The translations under genes and the position numbers were made by a program. Under the pieces are notes generated by a model. It did no database searches. It was not told the origin of the DNA and saw only the letters and a list, made by a program, of their open reading frames with translations. Below, piece by piece: positions 46,701 through 58,343 of a DNA stretch of 64,000 nucleotides. Source of the stretch: Agelaius tricolor (taxonomy: Eukaryota > Chordata > Aves > Passeriformes > Icteridae); the NCBI GenBank assembly GCA_023055355.1, contig JALJCS010000009.1:26313001-26377000 (forward strand), in the 5' to 3' direction. Numbering within the stretch: position 1 is the stretch's first letter; every line of letters starts with the position of its first letter.

Positions 46701-49424
46701 CACATTTGTTTTGAAATATTGGGGCTTCCTGACATGAAAAACAACACAAGATTTTGTTGGGTTGTTTTTTGGGAATTTTTTTGTACAAAAAATGCAAACT
46801 CGTTATTAAAACAGAATTTTCATTTGGTGACAAAGCTGTCATTTCAGGTTCTGCTGGAAAACATTCAGCTTGGAGAAAGTCTTGGATTCCCAAAGGCTTT
46901 TCTGCTGTGGGTTTTTTCCCTTCCAACATGTCAGCTCATCTGATGAAGGAGACTTTCCCACCTAAAAACCTCACCTCACTTAAACCTTGAAACATCCATA
47001 CCACCTCTACAACAGCTTATATCAGCCATTTACTAATGATGGTTTATTGGCAGCAAGTGGGGTCTAATATTCACCATCTTCAGATATGTGAGAATTGCAT
47101 ATGTGTGCTGCAAATACCTGAGAACATTCAAGCTTGTGTTCCTCCCCAAAAGGGAAATTATGAATCAGTCACAATACCCAGCTGCAACATAACAATAACT
47201 GTTGTCCTTCCATTTTCTGTGACAACTGGAACGCTGACAGTGAACAGCAGGACAATGGAGTTGTGTCAACATGCAGGAGGATTTCAGAGTGCTTACAGAT
47301 ATGAGTCATCCTGGTCAGTTATGGAACACTAAACCTTTGGCATTACAAGACTTTCTCAGTGGCTTGATTCTCTTTATTTTTGTCATTATTTCTTCACCCC
47401 ATCACTTCAGATGGTGTGAGAAGAATGCATTCAATGCTCACAGAAAAAAAAGGGGGCTCTCTCAGGATCATGGAGAATAGTCAGATTTCCCCAGGCTTCT
47501 CATTTGATTTATTAATTCTTACTCTCTGCCATATATACACACAAACGTGCATTTAAACATAAAATCTTCCACTTGTGTTACAGATGAGAAAAAATGTTGT
47601 CAAGATACAGCACGAGAAAAGCCTTTGGGATTAGTTATGGGTATGTACATTAACACAAGCATCTTTTTTGATTAAGGCTTTCTAGTGTATTTCGAGTTTG
47701 ACCTCTTCTATGTATTCATTCATAGACTGCTTACTCTGTAGTGCCTCTTTCTTTAGTACTAGGCATTTTTCCATTATTATCTTTAACAAAACATTTTGTG
47801 TTTCTCCTCATAATTAAAAGAAATACTCATCTCCCTTCCCTGGCCTTTTGGGACTTGAATAAGAAAGTGTCACCCTACTTCTTTTCCCCATTGTTACTCT
47901 AGGTGCACATTTGTCATCTCTGAATGCAGAGATGTTGCAATCAGTTTAAGATCACTGATTCTGTATTTGGTAACAATCTGGCAGGATTTGGCACACTGCA
48001 CAGAGGTGAGGTCATTTGGTAAAGCAGAGAATCCATCGGGATCTGTCACTGTCTTGTTTGTTATTAATCTGTTCCTCCCAGGAACTCTTTTGCTATTTTA
48101 GCTTTTAATCTAACAAATATTTTGAGTAACCATTCCTTTTCTGGACAGATGATTTTCTCCACTGCCCTAATTATTTGTGCTACAGCCTCAGAAGGACTTG
48201 TAGGGCTGGTGAGTGGGACTGTGCTTTCATGTGCTAGTTGTGTTTCCTGCCTGTTAGAGAGAGCACATCCAGCTCTTTGTGGGCTTAATGGTGGTGAGAA
48301 ACATTTGCAACATGAGTCGTTTTGCACTGGGGTGTCCTTTACCCTGTCTTGATAACACACAGACTCTCCCTCCTACCCATTCACCTCCTGCACTGCTCAT
48401 CTGTCATACCCAGCTAATAAACTCCAGGCACCTCCTGCCCTGATCATGGCCTTGCATATTTAAGTCCTTAGAGCTCTTGGGCACACTGGGGCTGTGGTGA
48501 AAGCTGATCATACTAGAAATGCAGCAATCACTCTGCAGCCAATGCTGCCCAGATCCCCATCACGCTTTTATTTGAGTCCCTGCCACGGGAAGTATTGAAC
48601 TGGACTAATGCACAGCAGAAAGTAAATGCTTATTGAAGAACTGCTCAAGTTTTATCTAGCCACATATTAAATGATCTTGAATTTGGGGCAGAGATGGGCA
48701 AGGCAAGACAACAAAGCAGCAAATGATCTGTCTGACAGGGCTTTGGAGTCGAGCCGCAACAGACAAGTCTCTGTGCTTATGTATGCGTGCTGTGGGGGAG
48801 AGAGAGGGGGGTGCACAAAGGGTGGGGCAGCCGGGCAAGGGGAATATATCTGTATGAGCTAATCTGTTTCTCTTGCTTTCCTCCTCCCCTCCCCATCTCC
48901 CTTTTCCTGCATCTCTCTCCTGGGAGATGACTCACGCCTGCTCTGCCCTGATACCACCATTTCCCATCAGAAGCACACAGCCACTCTGAAGTCACCCAAG
49001 CTGTTCTGTGTTAGATCCCTGCATTGCTTACATCTGCTCTTTGGGGTGCAGGATTCAAACACTGTGATGGGCAGCATGCCTGTAACTCAGCACAGACTCA
49101 TGAAATCCAGCCACCTGCCTGTGACACACTGATGTCTTGATGACACCCTGGGCTTCTGAGTGCTCCATCCTTGTGGGAGTCCCATTTTAGGGCCAGCTGA
49201 TGAATCTTCTCTTTATCAGAGAAATAGTTTTTATAAGGATCCAGGCAAGGCGTTTATCAGTTGACATCAGGTCCTCAGGTAGAGAAATGACTTTTCAGTT
49301 ATAAAGGTCTGAGTCATTTCATCTGCATCTGGCCTTATTCCACCTACACCTTCCACCTTGCTAACACAGGCTCTTTCACCTGCATATAAACAACCACAGT
49401 GGTGTCCTTTAATGCTTTCTATGC
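43701..49424. other. Gene-free, AT-rich single-copy stretch
   Basis: No transposon or gene recognised. Segments at about 46070-46430, 47900-48160 and 48560-48800 have the non-repetitive, TAAT-bearing texture of conserved elements, but I have no independent evidence. Open frames are short and featureless. Confidence 0.45.
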
Positions 49425-49605
49425 AGGATCCCAAAGTACTTTAAAAACATTAATGGATGAAGAGTCAGGACCTCACCACAATGTGGCTAACCATTATTTT
49501 AATTTATGTTTTAGGAAACTAAAGGCATAGAGATAATCAGAATCTTCCCCAAGGCTACATAACAAGTAGACACAGAATATTAGAAAGGAATGGGGCAACA
49601 TAGTC
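49425..49605 (+). mobile_element. MIR-like ancient SINE relic
   Basis: The order of words matches the ancient amniote MIR-type element. 'ggatcccaaagtactttaaa' comes first, then 'attattttaatttatgtttt', 'aggaaactaaaggcatagag', 'aatcttccccaaggctacat' and 'aacaagtagacacagaatat'. These correspond to the familiar 'gaggaaactgaggcacagag' and 'ttgcccaaggtcacacagc' words. The copy is strongly diverged and its A-box/B-box 5' head is not recognisable. Such relics predate the split of birds and mammals and are occasionally retained as regulatory sequence. Confidence 0.65.
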
Positions 49606-51087
49606 CAGCACTGTATTTTAGAGTCAAAACCATTCTCCAGTTCAGTGAAAAGGATGAGCAGGCATTGTTGTACCTGTTAGTTCTGCAAACTAAGTCACTC
49701 TGTGAGTTTCAGTTTCAAGTGAGCCTGTACACTTAAGGGACATTCAGTGATAATAATTGAATTTGGCCACCTTTGTGGCTCAAAACAAGGCTACAGACTG
49801 AAAAAAAGCTCAGGAAATCTCAGAGGCTTCTGGGTCCTGATACCTACTGAAATATCCCATGGGACAAACTGCACATTATTTTGAAAGTAACCAAGAAGGT
49901 GTTGTTCACCCTTATTATCTTGCAATTTGTTTTCCTTCTTTGTTGGATACACATAAAATACCAATCATTATAGTATCCAGAGCTGCTTACAGGTATTATC
50001 AAAGAGACAGGAAAGATGGTTTGACTTGAGCTGTCAGCAGCAAATTCTCTATATGCATAGATACTGCACATATCCAGCACACATATCTACAGCAGACAGC
50101 TAGAATTATCTTAAGAATATGACAAATGAAGGTGTGGTGGTTTTCCCTAACTAGAAAGATGTTTTCCTTCAGATTTGATCCCTGTACTGTACTCTGATAG
50201 TTGCCAGCTAAGGTTGATCTCCATGAGAAGCCAGATCTAAGGTTTAGCATTTTGTAGTGGCAGCTAAAGTTCCTGGAAGAGGGTCCCTGGAAGCATGAGT
50301 GTCCCCTTCAATCAGAGCTGTCCCTCCAGCTTTTAGGGAAACTGGTGGCCAAGCCAGCTGCCTAACACAGCACATATAATCTAAGTTTTGGAAGTACTAA
50401 GAACCTTTACTGACATAGACCCAGACTTGCAAACAATCAGGAGAAAGAGGAATTTCCTTTCCCCTCAACACAAGAAAGGCAGCCATCCTTTTACAATTAA
50501 AATAATCATGAGCATATGTCTGACTTCTTGCATAAGGCAGTAAAATTGCATCCACAGTTATATTTCACTCTCGTTTTCTTTGGGAAATATAATCCTGAAA
50601 TAGAGCCTTGCCCTTTCCCAGTGATAATTTTTCTGTTCTGTTACAGGAGAACAACAGTTCAACACAAGTTTCCAAGAGGGCTTTTACATCTCTATAAAGG
50701 GAAGGATGCATACTTTTCTTTCTAGAGATTTTTATCTCTGGTTCGGACATCCATTGTTCCAGATGTCACTGGAAGTCCCAGTAAAAGGCCTCTTTTTTTA
50801 TATACTCCAGAATTTTTCTTAAAATTGACAGTCCCTCTCTGAGGCCCTGGATTTATACTCTGCCTTCTTCTCTGCCTCTCCTGGCCGTCTGTCTTCTTTA
50901 TACCACTTTGTTCAAACTATCATGTACCTACTTCCTCAGATTTCTACCTCCTAAAATGCTGCTTTGATTCATCTGTTTCTGCTTCAGCTTTCACTCTGGC
51001 ATTGATCAGCAGAGCCATTTGGGAACTACAAAATCTGCCCCATCCCTCCAGCTTAATAGTAAGTACATTTAGTAGATACATCTTACA
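49606..51087. other. Gene-free single-copy stretch
   Basis: No gene or element recognised between the MIR-like relic and the split LTR. Confidence 0.5.
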
Positions 51088-51274
51088 ACTGGTCCTGGTT
51101 TTGCCTGGCATAGAGTTAATTTTCTTCCTAGTAGCTGGTACAGTGCTGTGACTTGGGTTAGGTATGAGAACAATGTTAATAACACATGGGTGTTTCAGTT
51201 GTTGCTGAACAGGGCTTACCCTAAGCCAAGGACTTTTCAGTTTCCCATGCTCTGCCAGTGAGCAGGTGCACAAG

Positions 51275-52604
51275 ATTCTTGAGTGTGATCACAGAGCACA
51301 TGCAGGAAAACCAAAGGATCAGCCCCAGCCAGCATGGGCTTAGCAGGCAGGTCCTGCTTGACCAACTTGATCTCTTTTTCTGATCAGGTGATCCACCTGG
51401 TTGATGAGTGAAAGGCTGTAGGAGTTGTCTACCTGGATTTCAGCAAAGCTGAACACTGTCTCCCACAGCACCTTTGACACCATCTCCCACAGCACTCTCC
51501 TGGAAAAGCTGGCACCATGGCTTGGACAGGTGCACTCTTTACTGAATTAAAAAGTGGTAGGATGGCCAGGCCCAGAGAGTAGTGGGAAATCATGCTGGAT
51601 CCAGTCGGCCATCTGGTCTCTAGTGGTGTTTCCCAGGGATCAGTGGTGGGCTCAGTCCTATTCAGTATCTTTACTGATGATCTGGATGAAGGGATCAAGT
51701 TTCCTTTTAGTAAATTCAGGGACAACACCAACACCAAGTTGGTGTGAGTTTTGATCTGATGATCTTTGATCTGGAGGGTAGCAAGGCTCTGCAGAGGGAT
51801 CTACACAGGCTGGATCAATGGGACAAGACCAAAAGCACAAGGTTCAACAAGATCGAGTACTGGTCCTGCATTTTTGGCCACAACAGCCCCATGGAGCACT
51901 ATGGGCTTGGGGCAGAATGGCTGGAAAACCGATGGGTGGAGAAGGACCAGGTGGGGCTGGTAAACAGCTGCTGAACGTGATCCAGCATATACCCAGGTGG
52001 CCAAGAAGGCCAATGGCATCCTGGCCTGTGTCAGCAATAGTGTGGCCAGCAGGACCACCAAAGTCATGGATTGTCCCCCTGTACTTGGCACTGGTGAGGC
52101 CACACCTTGAATCCTGTGTCCCATTCTGGGTCACTCACAACAGGAAGGACATTAACGGGCTGGAGTAAGTCCAGAGAAGGGCAACAGAGCTGGTGAAGGG
52201 TCTGGAGTGCATTTCCTATACGGAGTAGTTGAGGGAGCAGACGGTGTTTAGCCTAAAGAAGAGGAGGCTCAGGGGGACCTTATCACTCTCTACAACTCCC
52301 TGAAAGAAGGCTGTAGCCAGGTGGGGGTTGGCCTCTTCTCCCAGGCAACTGGTGACAGGATGAGAGAACAGGTTGTGCCAGGGAAGGTTTAGGTTGGACA
52401 TTAGGAAAAATTTCTTCACAGAAAGGGTGGTTAGATGTTGGAATGGGCTGCCCAGGGTGGTGGAGTCACCATCCCTGGAGGTATTTAAGGAAAGACTGGA
52501 TGGGGCTCTCAGTGCACGGATCTAGTTGCCATGGTGGTGTTTGGTCATAGGTTGGACTCAATGATTTCAGATGTCTTTTCCAACCTAACTGATTCTGTGA
52601 TTCT
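51275..52604 (+). mobile_element. CR1 LINE, 1.3 kb, with ORF2 reverse-transcriptase remnant
   Basis: A 5'-truncated CR1 inserted within the LTR. The C-terminal half of ORF2 can be followed in shifting frames. 'CLTNLISF' starts at 51355, with an in-frame stop at 51409. 'VVYLDFSKA' (RT motif A) lies at about 51427. 'GVSQGS' (motif B) starts at 51625. The catalytic F-x-D-D box has decayed to FRDN at 51715. 'LYLALVRPHLES' lies near 52081. A short duplication of 'tctcccacagcac' interrupts the motif A region. The 3'UTR contains 'ttgccatggtggtgtttggt' and ends in ATTCTGTGATTCT at about 52592-52604. It is inactive: stops, frameshifts and lost catalytic residues. Confidence 0.93.
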
Positions 52605-52688
52605 GGACTCTGGGAGGGAGCATTGCTGAGACAAATGATCCAAACTGGCCAAAGGGATATTCCTCACCACACAACATTATGCTCAGAA

Positions 52689-52694
52689 TATAAA
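52689..52694 (+). promoter_or_regulatory. LTR TATA box
   Basis: TATAAA within 'cagaatataaactgggggg' stands in the U3/R boundary region of the split LTR. It would have driven the provirus. Whether it still promotes transcription is unknown. Confidence 0.6.
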
Positions 52695-52886
52695 CTGGGG
52701 GGAGTTAGCCAAGGAGGGACTGATGGCTGGTCAGGGATAGCCTGGGCATTGGTCAGCATGTGGTGAGCAACTGCATTGTGCTTCACTTGTTTCTTCTGGG
52801 TTTTATTCCCTCCACTCTCTCTCCCTTTCACTACTACTATTATTATTATCATTAGTAGAAGTTTTATGTTTTCCTTCGATTCAATT

Positions 52887-52892
52887 ATTAAA
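52887..52892 (+). terminator. LTR polyadenylation signal (ATTAAA)
   Basis: ATTAAA about 200 bp downstream of the TATA box, in 'caattattaaaatgctctc'. It is in the expected order for an LTR R region. Confidence 0.55.
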
Positions 52893-52985
52893 ATGCTCTC
52901 AGCCCATGAGTTTTACTTTTTTCCGATTCTTGTCCCCATCCATTTGCAGGGGAACGGATAGTGAGTGAGTGGCTGCATGGCACAC

Positions 52986-54675
52986 AGCCCCGTTTACTCA
53001 GCAGCTTCAAAACACAGTGGAGAATAGTCAGGCATCACCTCTCAGGGAGTAGTAGGGAATATGACAGCCAGGAAAATAACCTTTTGTAGTCCTGGTTTCC
53101 AAATCTCATAGATATTTTTCATCTGGATTGGCTTTTATCAAGTTCCTGTCTATACAGGTTGTATCTCAGGCAAGAGAAACAAAGCCTTAAAGAACTGCTC
53201 CAGGTACTATATGCCTAGTACTGGGATAGAAAGCACTGGCCACATCTATATTTAGCTAACTCTCTGAGTCTCTGTGGTGCTCTCAAAAGCCCTCCCACAC
53301 AGCCTGGACCCCTTGTTCGCATTTTGCTGATAAGCAGCATGGACCTGAGCTGGCTGTGCATTATGTCCCCTTGCAGTCCATGATACTGGGGGCCTGCAGG
53401 GAAGCATCCCACTCTCTTTCTTTACTTAAAAGGTCAGTCACTTGATGTCAGCCAAGGCCCCTGCGATAGGTGGAGGCTAGCAGTGCAAGTGGGGGTGACT
53501 GCAGCAGAGTAACTGTGTGCTGGCACATGCTTCAAGGCATATCCCTCTGTCCTAACTTTGACCCTCCTGCTACCAGCCATGGAGGCAGTCAGTGCATAAC
53601 CACAGAGCTCATATACACAGCTAGGCATTGTTTCTCAGCTGTCCCACAGGGCTCTGCTCTCTCTGTTCTGTGTAACTCTAGAAAGCACCACTTTGCTTTG
53701 CTGTGGCACTGAAATCCTACTGTGCAGCAGCAAGACAGCCCACCCTGCTGCCTGACCTGACATGGCCAGGTTTTACTGTCCACCTGCTCCACACAAACAC
53801 ACTGACATACACACATCACCAGTCCCTCTAAACTCCTAATCAAATGTGGCTGATTAACATTTAAATGCCAGCACCAAAGCCTCTTTTGACCTGCACTTAC
53901 ACTGATCAATCTTTCCAAGAAAACTAAAACTCCAGCTTGTGGATGATGGAGCCTGGCCTCTGAAGGTTCATTTCTGATGCTCTCCCACATCTTTTTTGGA
54001 TTAATACCTTTGGACAGTGTCCCTGTGGCTCAGGTGGACAGCAGGACTGCACCTGCTCCCTCTTTGAGAGACCAGGAATGAAAGAGATTGTTCAGAAAGC
54101 ACAGAGAGATTGTTCAGAAAGCACAGAGAGAGGAGTCCTTGATTTTCTGGGATCATGGGATGGCTGAAAAATAAGGGTTCCAATGGTAATACGAAAGAAT
54201 TATTAAAGCAGCAGGTCTGTGCTTTCTATTGAGTGATTATCTTGCTTTGGTCTTATGGGGCTAAAATAGGAAGGGGAGCTCTAATGCCAAGATCATGGAA
54301 TGCGTTGGCATTGTCTAAAGACCCTGTCCTTTCTGGTCACAGTACCTGAGATTTCCTCTAGGAAATCCACAAATTTTTTATCTGCTTTTGTACCTGCATT
54401 TGCAAGCTGCTTATCACATCAGCTAGCAGCTGTGGCCGAGTGATCCTTACAGCAGGACTCAGGACAAAAGTCAGTGAAAAAACACATTGCATCAATTGTT
54501 TACATGTGGCTCATACCTTCCAAAGTTGATCCATTAGTGTATGCTTCTTCTCAAAGGTTTCCTTCAAAGAATGGCAGCCTGCAGTGCTTTAAAATGTTAG
54601 TACTTCCTAGGAGATGAACAAAGCTGAAAATGCTGACTATCTGCAGTCTATTGTCGAAATCCACATTTTGTTCCC
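52986..54675. other. Gene-free single-copy stretch
   Basis: A perfect 22-bp tandem duplication occurs at 54087-54130. No gene, island or mobile element recognised otherwise. Confidence 0.5.
54087..54130. repeat. Perfect 22-bp tandem duplication
   Basis: Two identical 22-bp units beginning ATTGTTCAGAAAGCAC lie head to tail (54087-54108 and 54109-54130). Absence of any difference suggests a recent event or a polymorphism. Confidence 0.95.
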
Positions 54676-55090
54676 ATGTTGGAGATTGTCTGCTGCTCTG
54701 GCCTTCCCATCTCAGGAGGGGACATAGCAGAGCTGGAAAGGGTTCAGAGAGAGACAACAAGGTTGTATGGAAAAGCTTACATATAAGGGATGACTAAGTC
54801 ATCTTTAGCCTAGAAATGAGACATCTGATAGGACTGTAGAGCAGTAAGTGGTGTGAAGATGGTAAAAACACACTGACTGTGACCTGTCTTATCTGAAACA
54901 AGAACCTTGAACACCAAATTAGGCTGGTAGGTAGATGGTTCAAAAAAACCCCAAAGAAGGTACTTCTCTTCAAACACACAATTGAACAGGGAAACTCCTT
55001 ACCACAAGGTCTGCAGTGACTGTAGTTAACATTTGAAGAGCAGTTGGAAAAACTGGTAGATAATAAAATTCACATGGACAGAAATGGGAC
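54676..55090 (+). mobile_element. Old, diverged CR1 LINE fragment
   Basis: The block follows the end of ORF2 and 3'UTR of an older CR1 lineage, of the type abundant in reptiles. In order it shows 'cttcccatctcaggagggga', 'gagctggaaagggttcagag', 'agggatgactaagtcatctt', 'ggctggtaggtagatggttc', 'aaggtacttctcttcaaaca', 'ggaaactccttaccacaagg' and 'gagcagttggaaaaactgg'. Divergence is much greater than for the 51.3-52.6 kb copy, and no intact frame or tail survives. The 3' boundary is uncertain. Confidence 0.75.
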
Positions 55091-56283
55091 CTGGTTCAGA
55101 AAGTCCCTCAGTTGCAAACAGAGCTGAAGGTATAGTCAGAGGTAGTGCTATACATACTTTCTCTAGTCTGACACTTGCATTCAGCTATCTGCTTTTGGCC
55201 AACATTGCTCTAAGCCAGTACTCTGGCTCTTATATTCCTCTGTCATATGTGGGCCTCCCAAAGGGAGATCATCAGCTGCCACTCTACTACCAGCACCTTT
55301 CCCTATGTCAGGCAATATGTAAGAGCCTGATGGAGTTAAAGGCACCGTTTTCAGAAGCAGAAAGAAGATGAAGGGAATGGCGACCTGGTACAATGCAAGG
55401 CAGTATGGAGAAACTGAAATATTGCTTGAGATACGGCTCACATACAGGAAGAGACATAACAGAGCAGCACCTTGCAGCCATCACTGTCCACCTCCAACAA
55501 GACTTTAAAAACAAAAAAGAAAAAAATAGAAGCTTTTTTTTGCAGGAAGGGAAGAGGATAAGCATCCATATCACAGAAAAGCAAAGCTTTTAGTTGGAAC
55601 AATTTTAGTTACAGCTCCATGGGAGAAACCGAGACTTGGAAGCCTATGGAAAGAAATCTACAGCTTCATAGGAGAATCCCTGCAGCTGGGAAAGCAAGCC
55701 TGTGATAAAACTCTTGGGTGTCCCATGTTTTGGTACTTTGGAGGGGCTGAAAGGAGCCTGGATTGTATTTGCATTGTATTAATTTCATACGTCTGTCTTC
55801 CTCTGGTGGCCTCTCTGGGCAAAATGTAGGACTTCTCTCCCCACGTTTCATACCTTAATTGTCCGTAGAATGAGAGAAGAATTAACACTGCCTGTGACCA
55901 GTGGCTCAATGTAGGTAGGGCGTGTTGTCATACCTACGTGCACTGAATTTTCTGTTACCTGGCTGATTTGCTTTCCACACACATATTCAAGGTTAAACTG
56001 ATCTCTGGATTCAGGAGCAGGGGACTCCTTCCACTGGTCAGACTGCTTAGAACCACCTGGTGTGGGGCATTTGGTTTTTACCCATAAGTTTTCTTTCTTT
56101 GGGTAAGAGGTTATTTGGTTTTTAATAAATGCCCTACTGTATCAGCAATCTAGCATATTAATGGTGATGACCTGTCTCCCCATTGTCTTCCATGGAATAT
56201 TTTAATACTTTTTTATCTTATGATAGATCAGGAGTTTATTGTAAGGGCATAGGGATTTGTATGATTGTGCTGAGCAGAGCAGA
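55091..56283. other. Gene-free single-copy stretch
   Basis: No gene or repeat family recognised. Small open frames around 55.1-55.6 kb have no domain. Confidence 0.5.
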
Positions 56284-56428
56284 TCATAGAATTACAGAAT
56301 CACAGAATCATAGAATTGGCTGAGTTGGAAGGAACTTTTAGTATAATCTCATTCCAACCCCCCTTCATAAGCAGGGACATCTTCCACTAGCCCAGATTGC
56401 TCAGACCCCCATCCAAACTGGCCTTAAA
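56284..56428 (-). mobile_element. CR1 LINE 3' end, reverse orientation
   Basis: The plus strand begins with a reversed tail, 'tcatagaattacagaatcac' plus another 'agaatcatagaat', and continues 'gagttggaaggaactttta', 'cattccaaccccccttcat', 'catcttccactagcccaga' and 'catccaaactggcctta'. This marks the 3' end of a minus-strand CR1 with a retained multi-unit tail. It is truncated after about 145 bp. A small duplication of 'aaaatgttct' follows at its inner edge. Confidence 0.92.
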
Positions 56429-57751
56429 ATGTTCTATAAAATGTTCTGTAAAATCTCCTGAACTAGACCACTAAGGCATGGTGGTCCTTCCCCAGGTGTG
56501 TTGCTGGGAGTACAGACACCCTTCTCACATTCATCCACATCCTGCCATTTATGACACAAGTCTCAAAACCTTCTTCTGTGGTAACTAAGATGGCTATAAC
56601 CAGAAATGGGGAAGAAATAGAGAATTTTAAAACTACAAGGTCCAAGTCTTCTTCCCCATTTGCTGAGAAGAGAGGCAGTGTAGTCTAACTTTGCAATTTC
56701 TTCTGAACAACCACAACTGCCAGTCCTGGAACTGTATTTGGCATCCCCCTCATTCCTCTTTTCCACCACTAGAATTCCCTCCTTTCCCTTCAATTTTCCC
56801 ATTATCTCCCAAGTATTCTGGCTGCTCTGGCCACTCCTTCAGTTGAAGGCTGTGACTTTGCTTCCCAAGATTCAAACAGGCTGCCACGTTTCATCAATAA
56901 CAATTTCCCTTTTTTCCTCCTCAGGAAGAATTGCCTCTCTGGCAGACAAAGGAAAGCACCTCTCACATAAAAGTGGAGCAGAACTAATGTATTTACTGTA
57001 TTTGCCTATTTTATTATTCCTTGGAGATGTATTAGTTTAACAGGTTTATTTATGGTATGTGAAAAGTTAAATATTCTTTTGTCCTTGGGATTTACATAAA
57101 CTGGTGCAGTGTGAGATTCTGGGGGTTTTAATGAGGTATTTGTCAAAATACTCTCCCTGGCAGATTTTTTTTAATACCTTTGAGACCATAAAGGATCATT
57201 TTACTACAATACTTTGCTTCTATCAGAGCCTGTGTGAGTGGCTTGTAATATCCTGTGGTTGTATTCCCTCTAGATGTCTGACTTCCCTTTCAGAGCAGTA
57301 AGAGACAAGAGGAGCAGAGCCTGGAGGATGCCTGCCAGAACCACCCCTGAGCCAGGACTGAGTGGGGAAGCACAAGCTCCATGCATCCTGCCCAGGTCCT
57401 TGGGGTCAGATCAGGGGTCCTGCAGAGCCCACCCAATGGCCACGGGCCCCCACACCTGGAGTTAAGACACACACCAGGCTTCATCCAAGCTGTTAGCCTA
57501 AAATCCTACAAACCAAGGTGTCTTCCTTAGTGGAGCTTAACAACAAAAAAGATCTGGAAGAAAAGGTTGGTGTGTAGTTTTGCTCCAAGGAAAGAGCAGC
57601 CAACACGTGATCTCTCAGGCTTTCAGCATAGGGCAGCTCTTATCTTTACCATAAGGATATTGTCCACAGGAGCTGGGCTTTACCATAAGGTTGGTACCAT
57701 AGGAGCTGAGGCAGACCCACCACACCCATGGATTTCAGTGTTGGCCCCAGG

Positions 57752-57790
57752 AGGCACAGCACCCTCCTGAAAGGCACAGCACCCTCCTGA
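57752..57790. repeat. 20-bp tandem duplication
   Basis: AGGCACAGCACCCTCCTGA occurs at 57752 and again at 57772, with identical copies at a 20-bp period. Confidence 0.9.
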
Positions 57791-58326
57791 ACTAGCATGG
57801 CAGTGATGCCCAAGCTGGACAAGACATGGGCTCCAGGTGGCGTCAGACCCATCCCTGATCAGGTCCAGGAAGATGCACCACACTTGCCAAAGCAGGAACA
57901 GCCCCAGTCTCTCGTGCCACCCAAAAACACATGCCAAAGCCTGCACCCAGCAGACCACATCTGGTAGCAAGCCCCAAGGGAAGGGTCACCTCTGCTGGGA
58001 CCTGGCCAGGGCTGGAGAAACAGGAAGGGTTGAAGGAACCATCTCTGTTAAGACTGAAGCCAGAAGGGAGAGGGAAATGGGAATGGGTTATGTAAGTGGT
58101 GCCAGTCCCTCTGCTTAAGGATACTGATGGAGATAAAGGGAAGGAGGCAATTATGTAACAGCAGTATTTACAGGTCTGGCAAAATCCTTCACAACTTCTG
58201 AACATCCTTTATTGTGCAAAGCAAGCCAGACAGGGAGTGAAAATTACAGCTAATTAAGGCTAACTTAATGAATTCATTTTTACTTCAGTAATTATTCTCC
58301 AAATTAGAGAACCCAGAAAGTTCCTT

Positions 58327-58343
58327 AAAAAAAAAAAAAAAAA
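58327..58343. repeat. Poly-A run (17)
   Basis: A tract of 17 A followed by purine-rich 'ggaaagaaagagaaacag'. A simple repeat with no insertion signature seen. Confidence 0.9.

Larger units (their letters stand above)
51088..52985 (+). mobile_element. ERV LTR, plus strand, split by a CR1 insertion
   Basis: The 5' part (about 51088-51274) starts around 'ggtcctggttttgcctggc' and carries 'tagagttaattttcttccta' and 'gttgttgctgaacagggctt'. After the inserted CR1 the same LTR resumes at about 52605-52609 with 'ctgggagggag', 'ccaaactggccaaagggata', a TATA box, an ATT-rich tract and a polyadenylation signal, and ends near 'gagtggctgcatggcacac'. This order is that of a common avian ERV LTR that I recall. 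The extreme 3' end appears truncated. No internal retroviral genes are present nearby. Total LTR length without the insert is about 570 bp. Confidence 0.82.
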
